This document shows positions 8,798-17,858 of a stretch of 64,000 bases of DNA, in pieces. The position numbers and the translations under genes were made by a program. Positions within the stretch are counted from its first letter, which is position 1. Every line of letters begins with the position of its first letter. The notes beneath the pieces were generated by a model, which saw only the letters and a program-made list of their open reading frames with translations, did not search any database and was not told the origin of the DNA. The DNA is from Streptomyces celluloflavus (GTDB taxonomy: Bacteria > Actinomycetota > Actinomycetes > Streptomycetales > Streptomycetaceae), in assembly GCA_000720995.1 (NCBI GenBank), contig JOEL01000006.1, positions 62,001-126,000 of the forward strand, in the 5' to 3' direction.

Positions 8798-9176
8798 GGA
8801 ACCTCCCATAGCAGGAACTCGGCCCCACATGTAGTAGCAGCGGCGCCACGCAACGGGAAGTGTCCATGCCAAAGATCAACGAGAGTTCACGGCACATCTG
8901 CGGACCTGTGAAGATCTTCACCGCCGGACCATTGCGTGCGGTGACATGTCTATGGCATTGCCTCAGAATCCTTGCCGCGCACCCGATGCCACCCCACGAA
9001 CCATGTGACGGGTGGTCAGCACAGCCCTCCGTACCGCCCGCCGCGTACACCCCGGGCGGCGCGTCGCCCGGGGCCCTCCGCCGCGGCGCCACTGCCCGGA
9101 TTCGCGTCTTGACGGGGGTCGGGCGCTGCGCGACATTGAGGCCCGGCATCCGGCGCTTACAGGGGGCAAGCGGCCA
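8798..9176. other. Divergent intergenic region
   Basis: 379 bp between the divergent lipase and membrane-protein genes. It holds the Crp-like palindrome listed separately; otherwise I see no gene. Confidence 0.6.
8908..8921. promoter_or_regulatory. Crp-like palindrome GTGAAGATCTTCAC
   Basis: A perfect 14-bp palindrome that fits GTGA-N6-TCAC, the Crp/Fnr-family half-site arrangement also used by Streptomyces Crp. It lies in the divergent region upstream of both the secreted lipase and the exopolysaccharide operon. Binding is inferred from sequence only. Confidence 0.5.
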
Positions 9177-9662
9177 ATGCAGACCACAGCCATCAACGAC
9201 AGCGGCTCACGCGACGGGCCGCCACCCGGTCACCGGCCACCCGGTGACCGGCACTCCGACGTAGGGCGGTCCGACCGGCACCCGCCCGGCGGCCGCCGGT
9301 GGACCGGAGCGGTACCGCTCTGCGCGGGCGCGGCGGTCGGCGTCGGCGCGGTGGGGGCCGTACTGGCGCTCGCCGACCTCGCCTCACCGCTGCGCGCGCC
9401 GTTCACGCTCTTCTTCCTCCTGCTGGCACCGGCCACCGCGATCGGCGCGGCGCTGGGCCGGCTGGATCCGCTCGGCCGCGCGGTCGTCGCGGGAGCGGGC
9501 GCGCTCGCCGCCGATCTGCTGGTGGCCGAGGCCATGCTCGCGCTGCATCTGTGGTCGGTACGCGGCGGAGTGGTGGCGGTGGCGGTCCTCAGCGCCGCCG
9601 CGCTGCTGCTGACGGCCCTGCACCGGTGGCCCGGCCGGGCCCGCCGGAGCCGGACACCCTGA
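9177..9662 (+). CDS. Small integral membrane protein of exopolysaccharide operon
   Basis: 161 residues. A hydrophilic, Pro/Arg-rich N-terminus of about 45 residues is followed by about four hydrophobic segments (for example from LFFLLLAPATAIGAALG and ALLLTALHRW) and a basic tail. I do not recognise a family. The ATG at 9177 has AGGGGG upstream and removes a long implausible extension. The next gene starts one base after its stop, so they are cotranscribed; a role as membrane partner of the polysaccharide machinery is inferred from position. Confidence 0.7.
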   Translation: MQTTAINDSGSRDGPPPGHRPPGDRHSDVGRSDRHPPGGRRWTGAVPLCAGAAVGVGAVGAVLALADLASPLRAPFTLFFLLLAPATAIGAALGRLDPLGRAVVAGAGALAADLLVAEAMLALHLWSVRGGVVAVAVLSAAALLLTALHRWPGRARRSRTP

Positions 9663-9663
9663 C

Positions 9664-10758
9664 GTGGACATCGCCGTATACCGCCCCGGCGAGCTGACCG
9701 CGGCCGACCGGGCCGCCTGGACCGCCGTCCAGTCCCAGGCGCGGGCGCTGGGGTCGCCGCAGCTGGCGAACCCCTTTCTCGCCCCCGAGTTCGCGCTGGC
9801 CGTCGGGCGGTGCCGGCGCGGTGTGCGGCTGGCGGTGATCCGGGAGGACGGCGCCCCGGCGGCGTTCCTGCCCTTCCAGCGCTCGGCACTGGGCGTGGGG
9901 CGCGCCATCGGCCTCGGTATCTCCGACGCCCAGGGGCTGGTGCACCGGCCCGGCTTCCCGTGGGACGCCCAGGAGCTGCTGCGCGCCTGCGGGCTGTCGG
10001 TGCTGGAGTTCGACCACCTGGTGGACGGCCAGAAGCCCTTCGACCGCGGGGCGCTGATCGCGCATCCCTCCCCCGTCATCGACGTGGACCGGGGCTTCGC
10101 CGCGTACCTGGAGCAACTGCGCGGCCGGTCGCCGAAGTTCATCCGCACCACCCTCGCCAAGGAGCGCCGGCTCGGCCGTGACCTCGGCCCGGTGCGGTAT
10201 GTCCACGACGAGCGCGATCCGGCGGTACTGCGCACCCTCATCGGCTGGAAGTCCGCGCAGTACCGCAGGACGGGACGCCGCGACCGGTTCGCGCACCCCT
10301 GGATCGTCCGGCTGGTGGAGCAGCTCTTCCACACCCGTACCGAGGCGTTCGCCGGTCTGCTGTCGGTGCTGTACGCCGGGGAGCGGCCGGTCGCGGCGCA
10401 CTTCGGGCTGCGCTCGGAGTCCGTACTGGCCTGCTGGTTCCCCGCGTACGACCCGCGGTACGCGAAGTTCTCGCCGGGCCTGGTGCTGCATCTGCGGATG
10501 GCCGAGGCGGCGGCCGCGGCCTCGATGGCCTACCTCGATCTGGGGCGCGGCGAGAAGGGCTACAAGAACTCCTTCAAGACCCGGGAACTCCCGGTGTCCG
10601 AGGGCTGGGTGGCGCGGCGCCATCCGGTGGCGCTGGGGCACCGGGCGCGGCGCGCTCCGGTACGGGCGCTGCGCGACACCGTGCGGGCCCGGCCGGAGCT
10701 CTTCGAGCCGGCCGATCGCCTGCTCAAACGGATGGGCCAGTTCCGATCGGGCCGCTGA
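9664..10758 (+). CDS. GNAT/FemAB-like acyltransferase (BcsL/CelD type)
   Basis: 364 residues with the double-GNAT fold signature of the CelD/BcsL acetyltransferase group: RSPKFIRTTLAKERRLGRDLG, then VLYAGERPVAAHFGLRSE, and LDLGRGEKGYKNSFKTRE near the C-terminus. Such enzymes occur in cellulose and exopolysaccharide loci and in peptidoglycan-like aminoacyl transfer, and are thought to acylate a sugar or lipid-linked intermediate at the cytoplasmic face. GTG start one base after the upstream stop, with GGAG before it. It is followed by a 398-bp gap and then glycosyltransferases, so it may end the first transcript of the locus. Confidence 0.82.
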   Translation: MDIAVYRPGELTAADRAAWTAVQSQARALGSPQLANPFLAPEFALAVGRCRRGVRLAVIREDGAPAAFLPFQRSALGVGRAIGLGISDAQGLVHRPGFPWDAQELLRACGLSVLEFDHLVDGQKPFDRGALIAHPSPVIDVDRGFAAYLEQLRGRSPKFIRTTLAKERRLGRDLGPVRYVHDERDPAVLRTLIGWKSAQYRRTGRRDRFAHPWIVRLVEQLFHTRTEAFAGLLSVLYAGERPVAAHFGLRSESVLACWFPAYDPRYAKFSPGLVLHLRMAEAAAAASMAYLDLGRGEKGYKNSFKTRELPVSEGWVARRHPVALGHRARRAPVRALRDTVRARPELFEPADRLLKRMGQFRSGR

Positions 10759-11156
10759 GCCGCGCATCGGCGCGTACCGGCCAATAACCCGGAAAGAGAT
10801 TTGGAGTCCGTCATCTTGCCTTAGAGTCGCCGTTATCCATATCGTCATGCATTCACTCATTCACTCGCATCGGGCGATCATTACCAAGCGCTCTCGGGGA
10901 GAGCCGAAGCCAGCACGCTGAATATCCGGTGCGAGGCACGGCGGGGGGTCTTGGTGCACCCGGAATTCGCTTATTGATCGCCGTTCACCGATGACCGGGA
11001 CACGCGCCGCGCAACCGGTGACACGCTTGCCGGCCAGCTCTGTTCGCATGGCGGCCCAGGCCGTCCCGAATGGGGTGCGAACCCCCCTTTCGAACCGGAT
11101 ACACAGCAGGACCGCCCGGGGGTGGGCGGCCCACCGGACGGGAGGGAATTCAACCC
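10759..11156. other. Long leader/promoter region before glycosyltransferase operon
   Basis: 398 bp without a gene and more AT-rich than its surroundings. It contains a tandem 8-bp repeat CATTCACT (10850-10865) and a short perfect hairpin GCTCTC-GGG-GAGAGC (10890-10904). The length suggests a structured 5' leader or regulatory region, but I cannot match it to a known riboswitch class. Confidence 0.4.
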
Positions 11157-11972
11157 ATGAGCTCGTTCCTTCGCCCCGTAGGCGCGGTTCGACCGCCGCA
11201 GGCGCTGCTGCCCGGACATGCCGTCTACCGGCCCGTCTCCTCCTATCTCGCCATCGCGCCGCCGGTCAGCGTCGTCATACCGGCGATGAATGAGGCGGAG
11301 AATCTCCCGTACGTCTTCACGACCCTGCCGGACTGGATTCACGAAGTGATCCTGGTCGACGGGAATTCGACCGATGACACGGTCCGGGTCGCCCGTGAGC
11401 TGTGGCCCTCCGTCGTCGTCGTGCGGCAGCGCGGCAAAGGCAAGGGCGATGCGCTGATCGCCGGATTCGCGGCCTGCACCGGCGACATCATCGTGATGAT
11501 CGACGCCGATGGATCGGCCGACGGCCGCGAGATCGTCAGCTATGTGTCGGCGCTGGTCTCCGGGGCCGATGTCGCCAAGGGCTCGCGCTTCGCCAACGGC
11601 GGCGGTACGGACGATATGACGCCGGTCCGCAGGCTCGGCAACCGGGTGCTGACCACCGTCGTCAACGTCAAGTTCGGCGCCCGCTACACCGATCTCTGCT
11701 ACGGCTACAACGCGTTCTGGCGGCGCTGTCTGGCCCAGATCTCGCTGGACTGCGCCGGGTTCGAGGTCGAGACGCTGCTGAACATCCGGGTGGTCAAGGC
11801 CGGGCTGCGGGTGCAGGAGATCCCCAGCCACGAGTACCACCGCATCCACGGCGCCAGCAATCTGCGGGCGGTGCACGACGGTTTACGGGTCCTGCGGGTG
11901 ATCCTGCGGGAGCGCGGCACCCGATGGAGACGGACCGCCCGGCGCGGGCCGAACACCGGAGACGCGCGGTGA
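11157..11972 (+). CDS. GT2 glycosyltransferase, dolichol-phosphate-mannose-synthase-like
   Basis: 271 residues. The GT-A nucleotide-sugar domain begins VSVVIPAMNEAENLPYVF, with LVDGNSTDDT and the acidic metal motif DADGSADG; KGKGDALIAGF is typical of polyprenyl-phosphate glycosyltransferases. No C-terminal membrane domain, so it acts at the cytoplasmic membrane face on a lipid or polymer acceptor. ATG at 11157 with GGAGGG upstream. Codon 243 is TTA (11883-11885), making translation dependent on the bldA tRNA in Streptomyces. The stop overlaps the next start (GTGA), showing translational coupling. Confidence 0.88.
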   Translation: MSSFLRPVGAVRPPQALLPGHAVYRPVSSYLAIAPPVSVVIPAMNEAENLPYVFTTLPDWIHEVILVDGNSTDDTVRVARELWPSVVVVRQRGKGKGDALIAGFAACTGDIIVMIDADGSADGREIVSYVSALVSGADVAKGSRFANGGGTDDMTPVRRLGNRVLTTVVNVKFGARYTDLCYGYNAFWRRCLAQISLDCAGFEVETLLNIRVVKAGLRVQEIPSHEYHRIHGASNLRAVHDGLRVLRVILRERGTRWRRTARRGPNTGDAR

Positions 11973-13129
11973 CCGGCCCGGCCGTACCGGACGGCGGCGG
12001 ACCGGGCCGTACCGGGGCGGACCGCACCGGGGCCGGTATCCGGATCTCCGTCGTGATCTGCGTCCACACCGAGGACCGCTGGGACGAGATGCTCGCCGCC
12101 GTGGCCTCGGTGCGCGGACAGTCCCGGCCCGCCCACGAAGTGCTGCTCGTGGTCGACCACCACGCTCCCCTGCTGGACCGGCTGCGCCGGCACTTCGGGA
12201 CCGCGGGCGCCCCGGCGTCCCCGGGCCCGCCGACTCCCCTGCGGATCATGGCCAATTCAGGTCCCCGGGGACTGTCCGCCGGGCGCAACACCGGTATCGC
12301 GGCGGCGCGCGGCGAGGTGATCGCCTTCCTCGACGACGACGCGGTGGCCGAGCGGGACTGGCTGCGGTACTTCGCCGAGGGGTACGCGGATCCGGCGGTG
12401 CTGGCGGTCGGCGGGCGCACCGAACCGGTCTGGGCGTCGGGCCGCCGGCCCGCCTGGTTCCCCGCCGAGTTCGACTGGGTGGTGGGCTGTACGTACCGGG
12501 GTCTGCCGCCGGGCAGGGTGCGGGTCCGCAACGTACTGGGCGGCAACGCCTCGTTCCGCAGGCCGGTGTTCGAGACCGTCGGCGGTTTCGCGAACGGTAT
12601 CGGCCGGGCCGCCGGCCGGCGGCCACTGGGCGGCGAGGAAACGGAGTTGTGCATCCGGCTCGCCCGCGCCCTGCCGGACGCGGTGCTGCTGATCGACGAC
12701 CGGTCGGTGATCCACCACCGGGTACCGGCCGCCCGGCAGCGCTTCGGCTACTTCGCCGGCCGGGCGTACGCGGAGGGCCTGTCCAAGGCGCTGGTGGCGC
12801 GGCGCGTCGGGACCCGGGCCGGGCTGGCGGCCGAACGGCGCCAGCTGACCCGGGTGCTGCCCGCGGGGGTGCTGCGCGGGGTGCGGGACGCGCTGCTGGG
12901 CCGGGCGGGCGGTGCCGGGCGGGCGGGCGCGATCGTGGCGGGCACGGCGGCCGCGGCGGGCGGCTATCTGGTGGGGACGGTACGGGTACGCCTCGGGGGC
13001 GCGCCGACGGCTTCCGACGGTCCGGGCGGCCTGGGCGATCCGGGCGGCGCCCCGGAGTCCGCCACCGCCGCCACGGCCACCCCTGCCACGGGCGTCGCGG
13101 CCTCCGGGTGCGCGGGGGCGACCGTATGA
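11969..13129 (+). CDS. GT2 family glycosyltransferase
   Basis: 386 residues. The catalytic domain starts ISVVICVHTEDRWDEM, with LSAGRNTGIAAARGEVIAFL, the DDD metal motif at FLDDDAV, and GGEETELCIRLA near the end of the fold. A hydrophobic stretch and a long Ala/Gly/Pro-rich, low-complexity tail follow, possibly a membrane anchor plus disordered segment. It would transfer a sugar from a nucleotide donor in polymer assembly. GTG start overlaps the upstream stop by four bases, and its own stop overlaps the next ATG. Confidence 0.86.
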   Translation: MTGPAVPDGGGPGRTGADRTGAGIRISVVICVHTEDRWDEMLAAVASVRGQSRPAHEVLLVVDHHAPLLDRLRRHFGTAGAPASPGPPTPLRIMANSGPRGLSAGRNTGIAAARGEVIAFLDDDAVAERDWLRYFAEGYADPAVLAVGGRTEPVWASGRRPAWFPAEFDWVVGCTYRGLPPGRVRVRNVLGGNASFRRPVFETVGGFANGIGRAAGRRPLGGEETELCIRLARALPDAVLLIDDRSVIHHRVPAARQRFGYFAGRAYAEGLSKALVARRVGTRAGLAAERRQLTRVLPAGVLRGVRDALLGRAGGAGRAGAIVAGTAAAAGGYLVGTVRVRLGGAPTASDGPGGLGDPGGAPESATAATATPATGVAASGCAGATV

Positions 13130-13950
13130 GCGGCCCGTCCCCCGTACCGGTCCTGATGTATCACGCGGTGACCGAGACGCCCGCGCCCGCCGTACGGGAA
13201 CTGTCCGTGACGCCCCGGGCGTTCACCGGGCAGCTCGCGGTGCTGGCCGATCGTGGTTTCACCCCGCTGACGACGGCCGCGCTCGCGGCGGCCTGGCGGG
13301 GCGGCGGCCCGCTGCCCGCCAAACCGGTGCTGATCACCTTCGACGACGGATACGAGGGCGTGCACCGGTATGCGCTGCCCGCCCTCGTCCGGCACGGTTT
13401 CCCGGCCACCCTCTTCGTCACCACGGGCTGGCTGCGCGGCCCGTACGGCACCGGGGGCGGCCCGGACACCATGCTCGACTGGGACCAGGTGCGCCGGCTG
13501 GCCGCGGCCGGTGTGGAGATCGGCGGACACAGCCACCGCCATCCGCCGCTGGACGGACTCACCGACGACCGGCTGCGGCGGGAGGTGCTGCGCTGCAAGG
13601 CGATCGTCACCGCCGAGACCGGCGCGGCCCCGGAATCCTTCGCGTACCCCTACGGCCACTCCAGCCGGCGGGTGCGGCAGCTGGTCCGGGGGCTCGGCTT
13701 CCGGCAGGCGCTCGCCGTGCGCAACGCCCTCGCGGACCGCCGCCAGGGACCGTACGCACTGGCCCGGCTGACGGTGCGGCGCGGCACCGGCCCCGAGGAG
13801 TTCGCGCGGCTCGTGGAAGGCCGCGGTATCAGCCGCGCGTTCGCCCGGGACCGGGCGCTCACCAAGGGGTACGCGGTGGTGCGCCGGACCCGGCAGGCGG
13901 CCCGGCTGCTGAGACCGGACGGGCGACGAGACCCGGAGGATGACAACTGA
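13126..13950 (+). CDS. Polysaccharide deacetylase (NodB domain)
   Basis: 274 residues with a carbohydrate-esterase-4/NodB domain: PVLMYHAVTE, then the metal-binding TFDDGYE, the HSHRHP histidines, and FAYPYGHSS. Family members remove N- or O-acetyl groups from polysaccharide or peptidoglycan; N-acetylglucosamine-containing substrates are usual. No convincing signal peptide, so either cytoplasmic, anchored through partners or exported in another way. ATG overlaps the upstream stop. The locus therefore combines two glycosyltransferases, an acyltransferase and a deacetylase, which points to a modified surface polysaccharide. Confidence 0.87.
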   Translation: MSGPSPVPVLMYHAVTETPAPAVRELSVTPRAFTGQLAVLADRGFTPLTTAALAAAWRGGGPLPAKPVLITFDDGYEGVHRYALPALVRHGFPATLFVTTGWLRGPYGTGGGPDTMLDWDQVRRLAAAGVEIGGHSHRHPPLDGLTDDRLRREVLRCKAIVTAETGAAPESFAYPYGHSSRRVRQLVRGLGFRQALAVRNALADRRQGPYALARLTVRRGTGPEEFARLVEGRGISRAFARDRALTKGYAVVRRTRQAARLLRPDGRRDPEDDN

Positions 13951-14030
13951 CCGTCCACTCCCGGCAGTTGAGACCCGGCGGCCGCGACGGACCGGGTCCG
14001 CCGGCGGCGGGAGGAAGGACGCCCGAGCCC

Positions 14031-17000
14031 GTGCCCGACACGACCGCCCGGACCGCGGAGCGCACCGGACCGAAACCGCGGGAAGGAGACCGCCCGCCGC
14101 CCCCGGCGGGGCGGGGCGGCGGCGGGCCGCTGTTCCGCAACGCCTACGCGCTGATGCTCAACACCGGTGTCTCGGGGCTGCTCGGACTGGGGTTCTGGCT
14201 GGTCGCGGCCCGTTACTACACGGAGGCCGCGGTCGGCCAGGGTTCGGCGGCGATCGCCGCGATGAAGCTCCTGGCGGGGCTGACGGCGGTGACACTGACC
14301 GGCGCGCTGGCCCGTTTCCTCCCCGTCGCCGGGAGCGCCACCGGTCGGCTGGTCCGCCGTACGTACGCGGGCGGTTCGGCCGTGGTGGCCGTCGCCGCGA
14401 CCGTCTTTCTGCTCACCCTCGACCTGTGGGGCCCCTCCTACGGTTTTCTGCACGGCCCGCTGAACGGCCTCGGCTTCGTCCTGGCCGTCGCCGCCTGGTC
14501 ACTGCTCACCCTCCAGGACGGGGTACTGACGGGGCTGCGCAGCGCGCTGTGGGTACCGGCCGGCAACCTCGCGTTCTCGGCGGTGAAACTGGGGCTGCTG
14601 GTGGTGTGCGCCGCCGCGCTGCCCACCGCCGGGGTCTTCGTCTCCTGGGTGGCGGCCATCGCGGTGTCCGTCCTGCCGCTCGGCTGGCTGGTGTTCCGGC
14701 GGCTGATCCCCCGGCACGTCCGGGCGACGGGCCGGACAGCCCGGCCGCCGTCCCTCCGGGAGATGGGCCGCTTCCTGGCGGGCGACTACACCGGGTCGCT
14801 GTTCTCGCTCGCGGTCGTCTATCTCGTACCGGTGCTGGTCGCCTCGCAGGTCAGCGCGGTGGACAACGCGTACTTCTACATCACCACCACCATCGGCGGC
14901 ACGGTGAACCTGCTCGCCGTCAACATGGGCGCCTCGCTGACCGTCGAAGGGGCGCACGATCCGGCGCGGCTCGCCCAGCACACCCGGGCCGCACTGCGGC
15001 GGATGGCCCGCATCATGATCCCGGTCTGCTGCCTGCTGTTCGTCCTCGCGCCGTACGTCCTCGGCGTCTTCGGGTCCGGCTACGCGGACGCGGCGACACC
15101 GCTGCTGCGCTGGTACGCGGTGGGGGCGGCGCTGCGCGTGGTGCTGGAGGTGTACTTCGCGGTACTGCGCGCACAGAGCCGCACCTCGGGACTGGCGTAC
15201 CTCCAGGGGCTGTTGTGCGTCCTGGTGCTGGGGCTGACGCTGCTCCTGCTGCCGCGGATGGGGCTGACGGGGGCCGGCGTCGCCGAGATCTCCAGCCTCA
15301 CGGTGATCGTCTCCATCGCCGCCCGCCGACTCCACCGGGTACTGCGCGGCCACCCGTCCCCCCTCCTCACCCGGGTCCCGGCGGACAGCCTCGCCCCGGA
15401 CGGCGATCTCGCGGACCTGGCCGTCCACGGCGACCGCGGCGACGCCGTCGGGACGTACCGGAGGGGCCGCACCACGGAGGCGGATGGGGATACGGATGAC
15501 GATGCGGGTGCGGTCACCGGTGTGCACACGGGCACGGGGGCAGGGACTGGCGCAGATACGGACGCCGTGCGGCCGCCGCGGCGCCGGGCGGTTCCGTCCT
15601 GGGCCGAGACCGCCGCCACCCCGCCCGCCCCCGGTCCCGCCCGCCACCGCGGCCCCGCCCCCGTCCCCCTCTCCGTCCGCCTCCGGCGCCGTCCCGATCT
15701 CGCGGTCTGGGGGCTGCTGGCCGTCGCGCTCACGCTGTTCTGGCTGCCGCTGCGCGGTATGGGCGACGCCGACCTGGACCGGATGAACGGGCTCGGCCTG
15801 GTCTCCGTACTGCCCCCGGCGACGCTGGCCGGCGCCGCCCTGCTCGTCACGGCGTACGGCTGCGCCCTATGGCTGGCCCGGCCACGACGGGTCCTGCTGG
15901 CCGCCGTACTGCTGCTGACCGTGGTGGCACTGCACGCGCTGCCCGCCGTTCTGGAGACCGAACCGCGCTTCGCGACGGCCTGGCAGCATCTGGGTTTCCT
16001 GGACCAGCTCGGCAGAACCGGCGCCGCGGCGCCGGATCTGGACGCCCGCTGGAGCTGGCCGGGGTTCTTCGCCATGGCGCAGTTCCTCGCCCAGGCGTGC
16101 GGGGTCACCGACTTCACCGAGGTGCTCCGCTGGTGGCCGCTGACCCTTGAACTCCTCTACCTGGCCCCGCTGTTCCTGCTGCTGAAGGCGGTACGCGCGA
16201 GCTGGCGGGCGAAGTGGTGCGCGGCCTGGCTGTTCGCGTTGTGCGGCTGGGTGGGCCAGGACTATTTCTCCCCGCAGGGTTTCACCTATCTCCTGTACCT
16301 CGCGTTCACGGCGATCCTGCTGGTGTGGTTCCGCGCGCCGCACCCGCCGCCCGGTACGCCGCACCGGTTGCCCCGCAGGCCGCACCGGTTGTCCGGTGGG
16401 CGGCAGCCCGGCGAGGCGGCGGTGACACCGGCCGGGCGGGGCCAGCGCGCGGTGCTGCTGGCCGTGCTGATCGGGCTGTTCGCGGCGTCGGCGGCGGGTC
16501 ATCAGCTCACCCCGTTCGTGATGCTCGGCGTGCTGACCGTGCTGGTCCTGGCCCGCCGCTCCTGCTTGCGCGGGCTGCCGCTGCTGCTCGGCGTCATGGT
16601 GGCGGCCTGGCTGGGCTTCCTGGCCGAGCCGTACTGGTCGGGCCACCTCCACGAGCTGTTCGGGGGGCTGGGCGGCATCGGCGGCAACGTCGCCTCCTCC
16701 GTCACGGACCGGATAGGCGGCGGCGACGCCACCCACAAACTCGTGCTGTACGCCCGGGTGGCGCTGGCCGGCGGGGTGCTCGCGCTGGCCTGCTGGGGAA
16801 TGCTGCGCCGACGGCTCGCGGGCTTCACCGAACGTGCACTGCCGGTGCTGGCCGGCGTCCCGTTCCTGGCCTTCGGGATGCAGTCCTACGGCGGCGAGAT
16901 GGCCCTGCGCGTCTTCCTGTTCGCGCTGCCCGGCGCCTGTGTGCTGGCGGCGCTGGCGCTCTTCCCGCACGGTACGGACGCCCGCCGGAGCCTGGGCCCG

Positions 17001-17714
17001 CTCGCCGCGCTGCTGACGGGCCTGATCCTCACCACCGGCTTCCTCGTCGCCCGCTGGGGCAACGAACAGTTCGAACGGATCCGGCCGGGCGAGGTGGCCG
17101 CGATGGCGTACGTCTACGCCCATGACCGCCCCACGGCGCGGCTGCTGTGGTTCAGCGACGATCCCGTCAACAGCGTCACCCCCGCGATGCCCTGGGGCGC
17201 CAAGGACATGGCCCGGGTGCGGTACCAGCCGGTCCTGGCCCCCCGCGACCCGGCCCGCCTCGACCCGGTCGTCACGGCGCTGCGGGACGCCGGACCGCAG
17301 TCGTACCTCGTCGTCAACCACGGCCAGTCGGAGGCGCTGCGGCTGAACGCGGGCTACGGCGACCACTGGGAGCGGCGGCTGCGCACGTCCCTGGACCGGC
17401 GGCCCGAGCTGCGCCGGGTGCTCTCCAACGAGCACGCGGCGGTGTACGAGCTGATGCGCCGGCCGCCCGGTGAGGTCCCGCGGCCGCGTCCCGGTCCGGC
17501 CGGGCCGCGGGTGACCTGGACGCCGTGGACGGTGGCCGGCGCGGCGGCCGCGGTGCCGCTGATCCTGCTGCTGACCGCCCGGGAGGTGCTCCGGGTGGCG
17601 GCCGCGCCGGGCACCCGCCGGCGGCGGTGGCTGCGCGGCTCGTTCTGGTGCGCGATGCCGCTGCTGGCGGTGTTTCTGGCGTCGCTGGTGCAGCGGTTCC
17701 TGACGCTGTCGTGA
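14031..17714 (+). CDS. Wzx-like flippase fused to a polymerase/GT-C-like membrane protein
   Basis: 1227 residues in one frame. Residues about 35-440 are a MATE/Wzx-type polysaccharide flippase with some twelve helices (NAYALMLNTGVSGLLGLGFW to LTLLLLPRMGLTGAGVAEI). A low-complexity Asp/Thr/Gly/Pro linker of roughly 110 residues joins this to a second polytopic domain of about 600 residues with a soluble segment (IRPGEVAAMAYVYAHDRP...) and two terminal helices, resembling polymerases or GT-C proteins. The fusion would couple export of a lipid-linked oligosaccharide to its polymerisation. GTG at 14031 is chosen for the GAGGAAGGA upstream; a TTG 21 codons earlier is possible. Confidence 0.8.
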   Translation: MPDTTARTAERTGPKPREGDRPPPPAGRGGGGPLFRNAYALMLNTGVSGLLGLGFWLVAARYYTEAAVGQGSAAIAAMKLLAGLTAVTLTGALARFLPVAGSATGRLVRRTYAGGSAVVAVAATVFLLTLDLWGPSYGFLHGPLNGLGFVLAVAAWSLLTLQDGVLTGLRSALWVPAGNLAFSAVKLGLLVVCAAALPTAGVFVSWVAAIAVSVLPLGWLVFRRLIPRHVRATGRTARPPSLREMGRFLAGDYTGSLFSLAVVYLVPVLVASQVSAVDNAYFYITTTIGGTVNLLAVNMGASLTVEGAHDPARLAQHTRAALRRMARIMIPVCCLLFVLAPYVLGVFGSGYADAATPLLRWYAVGAALRVVLEVYFAVLRAQSRTSGLAYLQGLLCVLVLGLTLLLLPRMGLTGAGVAEISSLTVIVSIAARRLHRVLRGHPSPLLTRVPADSLAPDGDLADLAVHGDRGDAVGTYRRGRTTEADGDTDDDAGAVTGVHTGTGAGTGADTDAVRPPRRRAVPSWAETAATPPAPGPARHRGPAPVPLSVRLRRRPDLAVWGLLAVALTLFWLPLRGMGDADLDRMNGLGLVSVLPPATLAGAALLVTAYGCALWLARPRRVLLAAVLLLTVVALHALPAVLETEPRFATAWQHLGFLDQLGRTGAAAPDLDARWSWPGFFAMAQFLAQACGVTDFTEVLRWWPLTLELLYLAPLFLLLKAVRASWRAKWCAAWLFALCGWVGQDYFSPQGFTYLLYLAFTAILLVWFRAPHPPPGTPHRLPRRPHRLSGGRQPGEAAVTPAGRGQRAVLLAVLIGLFAASAAGHQLTPFVMLGVLTVLVLARRSCLRGLPLLLGVMVAAWLGFLAEPYWSGHLHELFGGLGGIGGNVASSVTDRIGGGDATHKLVLYARVALAGGVLALACWGMLRRRLAGFTERALPVLAGVPFLAFGMQSYGGEMALRVFLFALPGACVLAALALFPHGTDARRSLGPLAALLTGLILTTGFLVARWGNEQFERIRPGEVAAMAYVYAHDRPTARLLWFSDDPVNSVTPAMPWGAKDMARVRYQPVLAPRDPARLDPVVTALRDAGPQSYLVVNHGQSEALRLNAGYGDHWERRLRTSLDRRPELRRVLSNEHAAVYELMRRPPGEVPRPRPGPAGPRVTWTPWTVAGAAAAVPLILLLTAREVLRVAAAPGTRRRRWLRGSFWCAMPLLAVFLASLVQRFLTLS

Positions 17715-17858
17715 ACCACCGCACCGGCGACGCCGTGCACTGCCGCCGCGAACCGTGCCGGGCAGACGGTCGGTGGCGGGTGGCCGTGCGTCTGCCCTCC
17801 TGGGTCTGTGGCCGTGGGTCCGGCCCGGCCGCCGTCCCGCCGCGCGCCGGCTTCCGCC

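Noticed and set aside
10759-11156. Riboswitch (c-di-AMP ydaO type) in the long leader
   Set aside because: Length and a hairpin are suggestive, but the conserved core blocks could not be matched.
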